From the NCBI GenBank assembly GCA_036320915.1, contig JAXBDG010000001.1, forward strand, positions 558,001-622,000: a DNA stretch of 64,000 nt, written 5' to 3'. Both the position numbers and the translations under genes were made by a program. The notes beneath the pieces were generated by a model. That model was not told the origin of the DNA. It did no database searches and was given only the letters and a program-made list of their open reading frames with translations. The number at the start of each line of letters is the position of its first letter. The first letter of the stretch is position 1. Below, in pieces: positions 45,885 through 57,889 of the stretch. This DNA is from Linnemannia elongata. Its lineage: Eukaryota; Mortierellomycota; Mortierellomycetes; Mortierellales; Mortierellaceae.

Positions 45885-47195
45885 TTAGAGGTTGGCAAGG
45901 ACAGCGACCTTGATGTCGGCAAGGATAGCCGCCTTGGAATCCTCACAATCACCCACAACGCCTCCCACAATCGCGCGCAAGTTCAATCCCAAGGCCACAT
46001 CCACGTTCGCCTTGATCTTCAATCCCAGAGCATCCAGACGGACCTTGAGATCGACCAGGATATCGGCATCAATGTCGGCGAGGAGGTTTCCGAGATCGAC
46101 CTTAACAGCCGCGGTGATATCAGCCAGGATTCCGGCATCGACGTCAGCACCGCAGGTGGACTGGCAGCTGGAGTGGACGAGGGCGTCAACTTTAGCGCGA
46201 ATGTCGGCGGAGAGGTTTGCGGAGATGAGGGCGTCGATCTTTGCGTCCACGATGGCTATTGTATTTTAGGGGTTGTGAAGAACAATGTAGTAAGGGTTAG
46301 TCTACCAAGATTCAGTTCACTTGAAATTGGAAGGGAGTTTAGTATTGCATGTGCAGGCTGTGGTGACGAAAACTAGGCAAGAAAACATACCCTTGAGCTC
46401 GAGGGCAACAGCGAGATCAGCCTTCAAGTCAACACCCAACTTGACCGCAATCTTGGCAAGGATATCAGCCTTGATACCAACAGAGGCGTCCAGGACAATA
46501 CCCAAGTAGGCCTTGAGGATAACATCGATCTTGGCGTCAATAATGGTATCCAATCCGATATGGATATCCGAACCGATTCCGCTGCCGCCGTGGTGATCGT
46601 TATCGACACCGCCATCGTGGTCATTTCCGCACGCGCAGGGAGAGTCGTTTCCATGACCGTTGTCTCCGTTGGTAGGAGGCTTGGGGTGTCCGTTGTCGCC
46701 GCCAGTGGGAGGCTTGGGGTGGCCGTTGTCGCCGCCAGTGGGAGGCTTGGGGTGTCCGTTGTCGCCGCCAGTGGGCTTGGGGTGGCCGTTGTGGCCACCA
46801 GTAGGGGGCTTGGGGTGTCCGTTGTCACCGCCAGTAGGGGGCTTAGGGTGTCCGTTGTCGCCGCCAGTAGGGGGCTTGGGGTGTCCGCCATCGTTGTCAC
46901 CATCATCATCCTCGTCCTCGCACTCCAAGTCATCGTCAGAGCGCTTGATCCACTCGTCGGTAGTGGACTCAGCAGCCTTAGGCTGGGGGGTTTTGACGGA
47001 GGACAAATCGGCGGCGTGTTGAGCAATGGGGAGAGAGCCTGTAAGACCGTCCAAGAGACCACGACGTTGAGCAAAGCGGTTGCGGGCGTAGAGCTCACGA
47101 CCGGGTTGAGCCTGGGCTTGGGACTTAGGGGTGTTATGGGAGGCGCATGCGATGGCTGCGATGGCCGAGAGGACAATGACTGAGGTGACCTTCAT
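45885..47195 (-). CDS. Secreted repeat protein: GHPKPPTGGDN repeats and amphipathic helical region
   Basis: Two exons, 46391-47195 and 45885-46255, joined in phase 1, giving 391 aa. Signal peptide MKVTSVIVLSAIAAIACAS. After a linker and an acidic stretch (ECEDEDDDGDNDGG) come about seven copies of an 11-residue unit, NGHPKPPTGGD, encoded by a 33-bp minisatellite. Then a short CACGNDHDGG turn. The last 200 residues alternate hydrophobic and charged positions with Ala, Asp, Lys, Val and Leu (DAKIDVILKAYLGI, KADILAKIAVKLGVDLKADL, DAKIDALISANLSADIRAKVDAL), with a rough 11-residue rhythm, and contain a CQSTC motif. I do not know this family. The layout suggests a wall or surface-active protein: a flexible His/Pro repeat plus amphipathic helices that could coat lipid or air-water surfaces. 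A good TATA box lies about 190 bp upstream. Open frames on the plus strand here are shadows of the repeat. Confidence 0.8.
46657..46889. repeat. Coding 33-bp minisatellite, about seven copies
   Basis: On the plus strand units start GGCTTGGGGTGTCCGTTGTC and repeat every 33 bp (starts near 46678, 46711, 46744, 46774, 46807, 46840, 46873). One unit is 30 bp, one codon short. It encodes the GHPKPPTGGDN repeat. Confidence 0.9.
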
Positions 47196-49730
47196 TTTTG
47201 GTATAAAGAAATGCTAGGGTGATGGGGTGGGAGATGTGCGGAGGAGTGTGAAAGAGAGGGAGGAGGGAGAAATGCAAGTGGGCGGAAAGGGGAGGGGTGA
47301 ATGCGGTGGTGGAGGAGGAGGAGGAGAATGCTTTATGAGAGTGGATCTGAGATACTGAACAAAAAACGGGCGCCATGGTACCCTTTTTATACTTGGTTCA
47401 AAAAGTAAGGGAGGGGATGGTTACCCATGGTTACATTGTGTTCTTGTATATTTGCCTCCTTCACTTTCATTTCCTCGCGTCCCTTGCCCTTTGACTTTCG
47501 CGCAAGAAGTGTGAAGGGCTACCATCTCCTGAGAACAATGAGAATATGGCAAAAGGAGAGGACAAATAGACGCGTGCAGCAAGCCATGCAGCAAGCAAAG
47601 AGGGAAAATCATTTTTTGCATGTATGTGTTTGCTCCCTTCAGCATTTTAGGCTTTGACCTTGATCTAGGCTTAATGAGCGGCATACATGCAAGAGATAGA
47701 CGGAGAGCATGGCCTGCAAGGGACAAATAAAAAGAAGAGGCGGACACCTTCGATGACAATTCATCCTGTTTGTTCGCCGAACATTTGGTAGGAGGCTTAA
47801 TCCCTTAATTTTTCTTTCTTCGCAAGGCTGCCCTTGTTTCCCTGCTTTTACTTTGCCTTGAATTCACTCCATGGTGAAGTAGGTTTTGTTCGCAGACTGT
47901 GGACTCTCCGCTTAGTATTATTCTTATCTTTTTTTCTTTTCACGCTTTCATTTTTGATTGTGGGCCATTCTTCTCCTTCACTATGCCGCTGATTGCTGAC
48001 TGGTTAGACGAAAGTAAATGCAAAAGAGGGGTAACCATGGGAATGAAAGAAAAAAGAAAAGGATCGAGGAGGCATCCAGGAGTTGCTGAGGACTTTCTGA
48101 GGAGTAAGCGAAAAATACAGAGAAGGTCAAAGGTTGTAGTGAGCAAAGTGAAGAGTGCCGATTTCAGACAATGGTTCCACAGAGAGGGACGCGATCTTTG
48201 CACCTCCTTGAACCGTATCATCACTTTCTTCTCTCTAAATGACCGAAAATCGACAGCTGCTGTCTGGCGCCTTTTCATCCCTGTATTTTATGGTGTTTAT
48301 ACTTCCTTGAAAAATCCTTTTATTCCTTTCGTGTTGATTGCTCTTCCCAGGCTAGTCGTTTTTGTTCTCCTTCTTCAAGGAACTGTCAGCAGCGACATGG
48401 TCAACACCAGTTTATCGCTGATAGTCCTTCTTGTGGAGCTGTTGTTAGCGCCTTTTAATTTATCTGGTTCAATAGACATCGGGTTTCGTTGTAACTGCCT
48501 TCTGAGCCTTGTAAAGTTCGCTGCATTTATGCCAATTCATCCTGGTTATTACTACTGCTCCTCATGAGCAACAGGTACGGCGGGTGCGGCAACATATATC
48601 GCCGTCGTCAATATTTCCCATCTGAGCAATCGACGCGTTTTGTTTCCTTTCAAGGGTAGCCGGTGTTATGAGAGGCAATCATAGAGGGGTGGAAATGAAA
48701 AAAGCGATGTAGGAGAGGAGAGGGAGTATGTGAAAAGAAATACGAGGAAAGGAGTAGTAGGAGAAGAAAAGGATGAGGGGGAGGCGAAAGAAGCGTGGTC
48801 CAGGAGGCAATATGTTTGTTTATGAGCAGAGTACAATTGGCTGTCAACTGAGGGGAGAGGACTTGGTGGTGTGCCTCCTATCATTTTTTTCCTTTCTTTC
48901 TTTCAACCCTTCTTTGTCCAACATTCTTCCTCATCCTTTTTTTTTTCTTTTCGCTCTTGTTCTTTGTTCCTATATGTTGTATGTCTCTTTAATTTGTTGG
49001 TGTTGCTAATGGCAGACCAGCGAGGCTTTCTTTATGTGAGATGCTAGGATAGAGCAAAGAGTTTCTTTATATCTCACATCAAGACGCGTCGTTAAGAACG
49101 CAACCCTGTACGCAGTATTATTATGTCGTCAACCACGCGTAGTGAAAAGCGTACTAGACGCGCGCCCATGTGTCAATTGAATAGACGACGAAAAGGCAGC
49201 TCAAGCGAAATCATGGCGTTTCTGTCTGTTCTTCTTTGTGAGCGTTTTAATAATGAACGGCAATTAAAAAAAAAAAAAAAAAAAAGAAGAGTCGATCCGA
49301 AAAGACGACAGCCGAATACGACGAATCGAGCATCAGCCATTCCAGGGCTCAATTCTCACCTCTCTCATCATATGCTGGCTCTTCCAGCCTATTATTGGGC
49401 GACACTCAATCATCGCGCCCCTAACCAAAGTATTTCCTGTCCCTCCTCTTCCTGTATTTTCCCCTCTCCTCTTCTCTTTCTCTCCCTTGCATCATCACTT
49501 ACCCCTTCCCTCTCTCTTTTCTTTCCTTTCCTCTCCCATCCACATCCTCATTCACCAAAGGCGTTTCTAAAGCCTCACAGGAAGCGCTCCGCTAATACAG
49601 GATACACGGACGACGCCCACTTGCTGATTTCAAGACTCGTCATCACCCACGAAGTAATCTCCTCATCCTCGACAAGCAAAAAGAACGTCAACAACACCCG
49701 CCCCAGAGCGACCCACACAAAGATACTACA
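47196..49730. other. Intergenic, 2.5 kb
   Basis: Divergent spacing between the secreted repeat gene (minus) and PMT1 (plus). It holds a 222-codon open frame (47899-48567, first ATG 47983) without family resemblance, a small inverted repeat (49034-49079), an A20 run (49266-49285) and CT-rich leader sequence before PMT1. Confidence 0.5.
47384..47391 (-). promoter_or_regulatory. TATA box of the secreted repeat protein gene
   Basis: TATAAAAA on the minus strand, about 190 bp before the ATG at 47195, followed by GGG. It is a strong match to the consensus and fits a highly expressed secreted protein. Confidence 0.5.
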
Positions 49731-52700
49731 ATGAGGAACGGTCATAGTTCCGCAGTGGATCAGACCGGAGTACCGGTATATAGAGGAATCCAGGCACAAG
49801 CGGCAGTCAGAGAATCGACCCTCGACGATAACAACAACACTGTACCTGTTGCCTCACGCGAAAGCCTGGACGAGAGCCGCGAACATCACAATCACGGCCA
49901 TGGCAAGGTCGTTTACTCGAACGATAGCGAGGACAGCAGTCGGTTCACAAAGTTCAAGAGTCGACGCAGCCTACCCTGGTACCAGAGTCGTGAACTTCAA
50001 ATAGTTGGTGCGATCACGCTGCTGTCGTTTATCGTCCGACTGTGGGCAATTGATTACCCTACCTCGGTTGTGTAAGTCAGTCTGAGCGCTATTTTGTTTG
50101 TTTTATTTTGTTGGAAGGGTTCGGGTCCCGTCAGTCGATATGCAAAGAACAACATCTCACTGACATCATTTGCTTTTATTTATATGCGTGGATGAATAGC
50201 TTTGACGAGGTCCACTTTGGAGGATTCGCGTCCAAGTATATCAAGAGCCAATTCTTCATGGATGTCCACCCTCCACTGGCAAAGATGCTGATCGCCTTGA
50301 CTGGCTGGCTCTTTGGTTTAAACCCTTCCTTTGACTTTAAGGAAATCGGATTGTACGTGTCAACCGAATGAGCACTGGTTGTTATCGCGCATTGAAATGT
50401 TGGTTTCATCATTATTCTGAATTATTATTGTTTTATGAAAGTCTCACAAACATTTGTTTGCGTTTGTTCTTTTTGTGTTGTATTTTTGAACCCATAATAG
50501 GGATTACATCGAGCCAAAGGTCCCCTATGTTCCCATGCGATTAATGTGTGGAATTATGGGTGTCGCCGTCGTCCCAATGGCATTCTACACTGTCAGGAAC
50601 TCTGGACACTCCATCCATGCCGCTACCCTTGCCGCCCTGCTTGTTCTTTTCGGTGAGTCGATATAAAATGAAACACAAAAGCTTCATGCATGCAGATTTG
50701 CAATTGATTCAGCCGAAAACCACAGGGTAGCCACTAATTAAATATTTCTCCCTCTCCCTCTCCGAATTTAATCCGGTCTACCAGAGAACAGTCTGGTCAC
50801 CCAGAGTCGTCTCATCCTGCTGGACTCGCCCTTGATCCTGTTCACCGCATTCACGGCCCTTGCCTGGGTCAACTTCCATAACCAACGCAACAACGCTTTT
50901 TCAGACGACTGGTTCATCTGGCTGTTCTTGACCGGCGTGGGACTTGGACTCTCCGGAAGTGTCAAATGGGTTGGACTCTTTATCATTGCGACCATTGGAA
51001 CGTCGACTATTAATCAGCTCTGGAACCTTTGGGGCGATCTCAAGGTGTCGCCTCGCGCCTGGTTGAACCACTTTATCGCACGCGCTGTCTGTTTAATTGT
51101 TGTCCCTATTGCCGTCTATATGTTGATGTTTGAGATTCACTTCTTGATCCTCCACAACGGTGGCGATGGAGATGGCTTCATGAGTGCTCCCTTCCAGATG
51201 ACTCTTGGTCATTCTCTTCAGGACTCCCCTCTCTGTAAGCTTCATCGATCAGTCGAGCAGTAAGTTGTATGTGCTCTAGTACCAATTTGGAGACACTAAC
51301 ATATCTTTTGTTTCTTCATGATACAATCCATAAGCTGTGGCGTATGGAGCAAGTGTATCGATCCGTCATCAGGGCACCAAAGGAGGTTACTTGCACTCCC
51401 ATGCATCTGTCTATGAAACTGGAAGCAAACGTACGACATGATTGCAGATTGAAGCATCGCATCCATCTCTTCAACAATCGCAAGTGTCTGAGACTAACAT
51501 GACAATTCAATAATTGGCATTTTGTCGTAATAGAGCAACAGGTCACTCTTTACCCCCACAAGGACAGCAACAACGACTGGATTATCCAAAAGAGAGATGG
51601 CACAGTCCCCGAGGACCTCGAGTACATTCAGCACGGCGACATTATCCGACTCATGCATACCGTAACCAGCAAGCGCCTTCACTCGCACGACCACAAGCCG
51701 CCAATGACTGAGGACGAGAATCATTTCGAGGTCAGCGGATACGGTTATGCGGGATTCCCAGGCGATGCCAACGACGAGTGGCGCGTCGAGATTGTGGAGG
51801 GCAAGGACGAAGAGTCGGGCAAGTACTTGCATACCCTCAACACCCAATTCAAGTTGGTTCACACCAACATGAACTGTGATCTGTTTTCGCACAAGGTCAA
51901 GTTGCCCAAGTGGGCCTTTGAACAGCAGGAAGTGACCTGCATGCGTAGCGCTGTTGTTGCCAAGACTACCTGGGTCGTTGAGTCTAATAGCCATGCCAAC
52001 TGTACGTCCCATTTTGACCAGTTCCTCGTCTTTGGCATGCCTTCTTGGTTTTTGTTCTCCAATATGACTAATCATTTGTTGACACTTTTCGATGGCGATG
52101 TGTGTTTCTACTACTAATAGACCCAGCGGATGCACGCATGGTCAACTACAAGAAGCCGGGATTCCTTGGAAAGTTTTTGGAGCTGAACAAGGTCATGTGG
52201 GAGACCAACGCCGGTCTGTTGGATTCCCACCCTTACGACTCTCGCCCCTCCTCCTGGCCTTTGCTCAAGCGCGGAATCAGCTTCTGGGGCAGGGAACAGA
52301 AGCACATCTATCTGGTCGGTAACCCTGTCACCTGGTTCATGTCGACGGCTGCGATTGTCGTTTATGTCATGATCAGAGGACTTTTGTTCCTCCGTGATAA
52401 GCGTGGATACAACGATGACTTTAACGGTAAGTCTTCAAGGGGGAAAAACAAAATACGTGCTGGATTGAGATACATGGGTAAATTGGATATGGAGAGAGAA
52501 CGGCAAAACGTACTATTCATTTTTTTTTTTTTTTAGTTAATTAATCATAATCTTGCGTCATGTTTTTTAGGCCTTCGCGAATACTATGAGCTCTCGGGAG
52601 GATTCTTCTTCATGGCATGGGTCTACCACTACCTCCCCTTCTACCTAATGGACCGCCAACTGTTCCTGCACCACTACCTCCCAGCACTCTACTTTGCAAT

Positions 52701-53253
52701 CCTCCTTCTTAGTGTCACCTTTGACCTCGCCTGCAGATTCATCCCCAACCGCGCTCGTCTGGTTGCTCTTGTCTTGATCGCCTCAATTGCTATTTACTCC
52801 TTCCGTCTCCGTGCGCCCTTGACTTATGGATCTGAATGGATTCGGTCGGAGTGTGAGGCATCCAAGCTTTTGACAACCTGGGATTATGATTGTAACCAGT
52901 ACCCGGATAACTATGCCCAGTACGCCGCCAACGCTGCCGCCAAGGTTGCTCCCGTCGAAAGCACTACTAGCAGCGAGCAAGTGACTAATATCGACTCATT
53001 TGAACGCGATAATGACTCTCAGGAGCAGCAGGCTGCCTCTGCGGGAGGTGTTGTTGATGCTGCCGCTGCTGTTGTCGGTGCCGCCGCTGCTGTTGCACCA
53101 GAATCAGACTCTGTCGCAGAGGCCGAGGATGCGCAGATCACCGACCCTGCAGAATCTAAAATGGCTCATGATGGAGACATCGAGCCCACCTTTGACTTTG
53201 AGGTCCCTGTCAATGACGATGAGGTCAATAACAACGAGAAGAACGAGGTATAA
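49731..53253 (+). CDS. PMT1: Protein O-mannosyltransferase, PMT1 type
   Basis: Eight exons: 49731-50071, 50200-50352, 50501-50652, 50785-51234, 51335-51430, 51534-52001, 52121-52426, 52571-53253. They give 882 aa (yeast Pmt1 817). After a polar cytoplasmic N terminus and the first membrane helix comes FDEVHFGGFASKYIK with the catalytic Asp-Glu pair, then FFMDVHPPLAKML. The 'GGFA...MDVHPPLAK' form fits the PMT1 subfamily better than PMT2 or PMT4. The luminal MIR region follows (HQGTKGGYLHSH, DIIRLMHTVTSKRLHSH, YLHTLNTQFKLVHTNMNCDLFSH). C-terminal membrane helices include HYLPFYLMDRQLFLHHYLPA. The enzyme transfers mannose from dolichyl-phosphate mannose to Ser/Thr of secretory proteins in the ER. 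The donor synthase gene DPM1 lies in the same window. The long Ala/Glu/Asp-rich end after the last helix is an unusual extension. Confidence 0.93.
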
Positions 53254-53477
53254 ATAAGATAACGTACACCGATGAAAAATAAACCACTATTCGTTACAAC
53301 TTTTTTTGATCTTCATTTTTTAAAGTTTTTATTTTACATGATCGACGGCGTAAGGCATACAAAGGGAGTAGAAAAAGAAACATACACAAAAAAAAAGATG
53401 ACAAAAGTAAACTACTTTTTAGTTTTTCCGATGAAGAGAAAAGGAGGAAAAGAGGAGGATGTAAACCAATGCGAGGT

Positions 53478-56400
53478 TTAGTTCTGGGACCAGAACTGCT
53501 GCTGCTGGTTGCGTCCAGATCCCTGGTGCTGGCTGGGGTGGTAACCCTGGTGGTGGCTAGGATACTGGTAGTTCGAGAACATCTGCTGCTGGTAGTAACC
53601 CTGCTGACCGCCCTGGTGCATGTTGGTGTTGGTGCCGTTGTTGCCACCAGGCTGTTGCTGTCCCTGAAGCGAAGAGGCACCCGATCCAGTGTTGGTGGAC
53701 GACTGCGATCCAGCAGTGGCGTTCTTGTCCGATCCAGAGTAGTTGCTGTTGGTGGCACCAGTGTTACCCTTGGGGTTGTTGGTGGCGTTCGTGGTAGGCG
53801 TGGCAGGCTGCTGCTGGTTGCCCAAGAAGTTCTGCATGCCGGGGTTGTACTTGGCGTAAGGGTCGTTGTTCAAGCCACCCATACCGTGGATGCCAGCGCC
53901 GGACATGTCCTCGTATCCGCCCTGAGAGTACTGGTTCGAGCTATAGTTGCCGTAGGGCGAGCTGCTGGCAGCGGCGCCGGGCTTGTTGGAGCCGTGCTGG
54001 GGCTGCTGCTGCTGTTGCTGCTGGTGTTGATACATGGGGTACATGTTCTTGTTGACGAAGGGCTGGCCGTATCCCGACTGCTGGTAGGCGTTAGGGAACT
54101 GGTTGGGCATGTAGTAGTAAGGGTAGTAAGGCATGCCGGCCATGTTGGGGTAGGCCTGCTGCTGCTGTTGCTGCTGCTGGAGAGTCTGCTGAGCCTGGGT
54201 GGTGGCGGTGGTAGAGGCGCCAGTGGTGCTGACAGCGGCAGATGCATCCTGATTGTACTTTCCATCTCGGGTCTGGTAGTTATTGGCGCCGGTCACGGGG
54301 ATCTGGCCGTACGAGGCAGGGTCGTAGTACATGGCTCTCTGCAGATCGTTTCCGTACAGAGCAGCGTAATCGTTGGGAAGCGAGGCCATAGGGCCCATAC
54401 CGAATGAGCCCAACTGGTTAACGCCAGGCATGTACGAGCCATAAGGAGATCCCATGGCGTCGTGGCCCATGCCGGGGTGGTGGTGATGCTGGCCGAGGTA
54501 GTTGACAGCGGGATCCTGCTTCATGTACGAGGCGTTGGTGGTAGCAGGGGAGAGACCGCTGGCAGCAGCAGCAGGGGAAGCGGCAGCAGCCTGGTATCCA
54601 GAGGCTCCTGAAGGAACGTTGGGCTGACGGCCATAGGCAGGTTGCTGCTGCTGCTGGGTCTGGGGCTGAGCAGGAGCGGCAGTCTGAGCGGGGACAGCAA
54701 CAACCTCGGGCTGAGCAGCTTGAACAGGCTGAGCGGGCTCAACAGGGGTAGCCTCAGGCTCAATAGAGTCAGACTCGTCGTTCAAGGAGAAGCTGCCAAA
54801 CTTAACAGCAACGCTCTGCAATGCCGAAGATCCGCTGGGCATGACAACGGGGGCATCCTGGTTCAAACGGCGGGGCTGGGGAGCGGCCTTGGCCTTCAAA
54901 CCGGGGGGTCCGACAGGGGCAGCAGCCTTGGGCGAGGCAGGGACAGCCTTAACGGGCTCAGGGGTAGCAGCAACCTCAAGCTCGGGGGTTGCGGCGACAA
55001 CCTCTTCGACCTTCTCCTCAACCTTCTTCTCCTCGATAACGGGCTCGACAACCTCGGGCTCGGGGGTAGCAGGCTCGGGCGTCTTCTCCTCCTCAACAAC
55101 AGCTGCGGCGACTTCAGGAACTTCCTTGACAACGGGCTCCTCGACCTTGGGAGCAACGACTTCGGGAGCGGGTATAGGGGTAGCAACAGGAGCGGGGGCG
55201 GGGGTAGGTTTGGGAGCAGCGACAGGTGCGGGTGCAGGTGCGGGTGCAGGGTTAGGCCTAGAGACGCAATAAGAGGAACAAACTAGCGTGTTAATCTTTG
55301 TCTAACGTACAATCTTGATTCCAACAGAGGCTTTTTTTTACGACTTCTGACCTACAAGACCACATTTGCGATTAATGCTGCTTACTTGACAATCTTTGCC
55401 CATGACATCTTGCTTCCGGCAGGAATGGTGGCAGTGTTCACTTTGCGAGGAGCAGGGGTGGCAGAAACAGCAGCCGCAGTACTAGGGGATGCACCCCATG
55501 AGTCATCAGCTGCGGTTGTGGTAGATGTGGTGGCGGCGGCGGCGGCAGGTGTATCGTTCCATCCGTTGGAGGTGGGAGTATTATCATTAGTTGTTGCAGG
55601 CGTAGCATCCGATGCTGGTGTAGCATTCCAAGGGTCGGCTGCGGCTGCGGCAATTGCTTCAGTCTGATCGCTCTTCTCTGCCTCGACAGTGTCGGTGTTC
55701 CTGGATGGCTCTGAAGTCGTGGTAGTGTTGTTGGCATCAGTCTCTGTCTTGGCAGTGCGTCCGTTCCTGTCGCCACCGTTCAATGCGCGAGGCGCGCCTC
55801 TTGTTGCGCCGCCGCGTCCGCCACGGAATGAATCTACGTACGTGTCAACAATTGGTTTTCTTGATTAGAAGGATGTTGTAAAATAACGAATATCGCCCTT
55901 TGGTTGAATGTACAACAGTCAATGGATGGCCTTACCACCACGCCCACGTCCTGCAAATCCACCGCGCTGGCTGTTAGAGGAACGGAAGTCTTGCTTCTCA
56001 GAGGTGGTCTTTGGCTTGGGGGTTTTCTTCTTTCCCTTTACCTCGCCCCACTGAGTGGCATGTCCTAAAAGATTGGAATAGAACGTAACAATAGGTCAGT
56101 ATGCTGTCGTGTTTGAGTAAATATACATTTTTAATGTAATTTGAACGTTATTTCCGTTACAGTATGAGGACATAATCCATTGTGGTTGAAACGAGGCAAG
56201 GAAGTTGCATAATAAACAAGAACACAAGTAACTCCATCCGTTGTTATCGATCCAATCACCCCCCCCCCTCTGTCCTCCTTTGCATTGTTGTCCACAATAT
56301 TCCTGCCTTGTCGCAAGGGTCCCAAGTTAGTGTGCAAGGGCCGTCTGTCTATCTGTCTACTACTTCGGTTACAATAGTAAACAGTAGTGGTCCTAATCTG

Positions 56401-57089
56401 CCAATGTCCCGAGGCTGTCAACGTAACGTTCTGATGTCTCTTCCTATCTCATCCTGTGTCTGCGATGTATCCATTTTTTCCACAGAGGGCACGGTCGGTA
56501 CAACCAGAGCGATCAGTGTAGTACACTCCCGTTATTGCCTAGCTCACCAACTCCACCACCTGACTCTATCAATGTGTCTTATCGCCTTTTCTTTTGTTCT
56601 GTACGTCGTTATTTAGCAATGCATACATCCCGAGAAAAAGTGGTGACAATGCGAGTTGGTTGCCAAGGGGAAACAAGGAGGTAGCTTGAAAAGATAAATG
56701 ATGAAATAAAACAATGCGAAACACACCCAAGAGGGAGAAGGGGGGTAGGAACAAAACAAAAGGGTTGTCAAAAAGGACAAGGGGGGACAGTAGGAGCAGA
56801 AGGAGAAGGAGGGTCTACCGGGCTGAGAGTAGGAAGGAAGGAACCGAGAGTAAAAGCAAGAAACAAAGGCTTTAAGAGGCAAAAAGGGTAACTAACCATC
56901 ACTGATCCTGAGAATGGCAGATTCCAAATCGCCGCCGGCATCTTGGATGGCATACAAGAGGTCTTCCTCTGACCAGTCTGCGAAAAGTTCTTTGAGTGTT
57001 GACAAGGAGCCTCCATGTGCTTGACGAAGGTGACGGAGATCCTCTGGTTCATCTTTGCGACGTGTGTTATTGCTGTAAAAAGTGGCCAT
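53478..57089 (-). CDS. DEF1: Def1-like RNA polymerase II degradation factor
   Basis: Four exons: 56897-57089, 55936-56064, 55386-55833, 53478-55257. They give 849 aa. A CUE-type ubiquitin-binding helix bundle lies at residues 31-64 (LKELFADWSEEDLLYAIQDAGGDLESAILRISDG), followed immediately by a TQWGEVKGKKK segment equivalent to the 'WDEVKK' segment after the yeast Def1 CUE domain. Next come an RGG-rich segment, Ala/Thr-rich and Pro/Glu/Val-rich linkers, and a long Gln/Asn/Gly/Tyr-rich C terminus with QQQ runs, as in Def1, whose Q-rich end keeps it cytoplasmic until proteasomal processing. Def1 promotes ubiquitination and destruction of stalled RNA polymerase II after DNA damage. The ATG at 57089 has A at -3 and G at +4; an upstream in-frame ATG at 57116 is in poorer context. 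Intron 1 is 832 nt, unusually long. Confidence 0.85.
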
Positions 57090-57889
57090 TATATCTGTTT
57101 TCCCGTTTTGTTTCATTCGTCGGTGGTGTCAGCGGCAGTGGTAGAAGGAAAAGGTACGGATAATTGTGTAGTTTATTGAAGAGAAAATAAGAAGACGGTG
57201 TTCTGTAAGCAAAACTGATCAACTCGATCGATGATGGAACTTTCAAACAAAAAAAGGCTGTTCAGACTCCCGCCTTTTCCTTCGTCCAAAAGTAACTTCC
57301 TGCCAGTGATGCGCGCGAATAGTCTCTGTCGGTGTTCTTCTTCTTTCAACTGCATTTTTTTTTTGGTTGTCTACCACGCCCCTCGATCCTCTCCTTGTGA
57401 TTAAACGTGTGGCGGGTGTTCCATGTGTGTCTGCCGCCAGTACTTTTTCGGTGGCGTCCCTGATTCCCCTGGATCGCCTTTTGGTTATTTCCCGGATCGT
57501 TTGCTGTTGCTGTTTTTACCTTATTGTATATATGAGGGTGAGTCGGGTTGTGTATGTGTGTAATTGCGTAGGTATGCGTGGCTGAATTGGTTGTGTGCGG
57601 ATCGGGCGGTGGTGATGGCGTGGTGGTGGGTGGAAGGAGGGTAGAAAACGGTTGAAGGTGAAAGGTGTGCAGGCTGAAAAGAAGTGAAAAAGAACAAAAA
57701 AGAAGTTACTTTCAACTTTGACATCTCCAGTCTGTCGAATCTACACGTGATATGAAGTGGCTTGTTTAGACAGGAGATCCTCACTCCACGATGTCAACGC
57801 GTTTTGCTTCTCACAATTCGCACTTCAAAACTCAATACTCAATAAGAATGAAGGGTATTAGTTGAGAAGCAACGGCTAACAAAGCAGCT
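57090..57889. other. Intergenic, DEF1 promoter and URI1 3' flank
   Basis: 800 bp with no supported gene. Both neighbours are on the minus strand. Confidence 0.5.

Noticed and set aside
46424..47183. Long open frames on both strands across the 33-bp minisatellite
   Set aside because: A repeat whose unit is a multiple of three keeps all frames open. Only the signal-peptide frame makes sense.
47899..48567. 222-codon plus-strand open frame with two hydrophobic stretches (first ATG 47983)
   Set aside because: No family resemblance, composition like its flanks, and an open frame this long is expected about once by chance in 64 kb. Transcript evidence would be needed.
53469..54407. 312-codon plus-strand open frame opposite DEF1
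   Set aside because: Val/Leu/Gly/Arg-rich antisense of Gln/Gly/Ala codons; a shadow.
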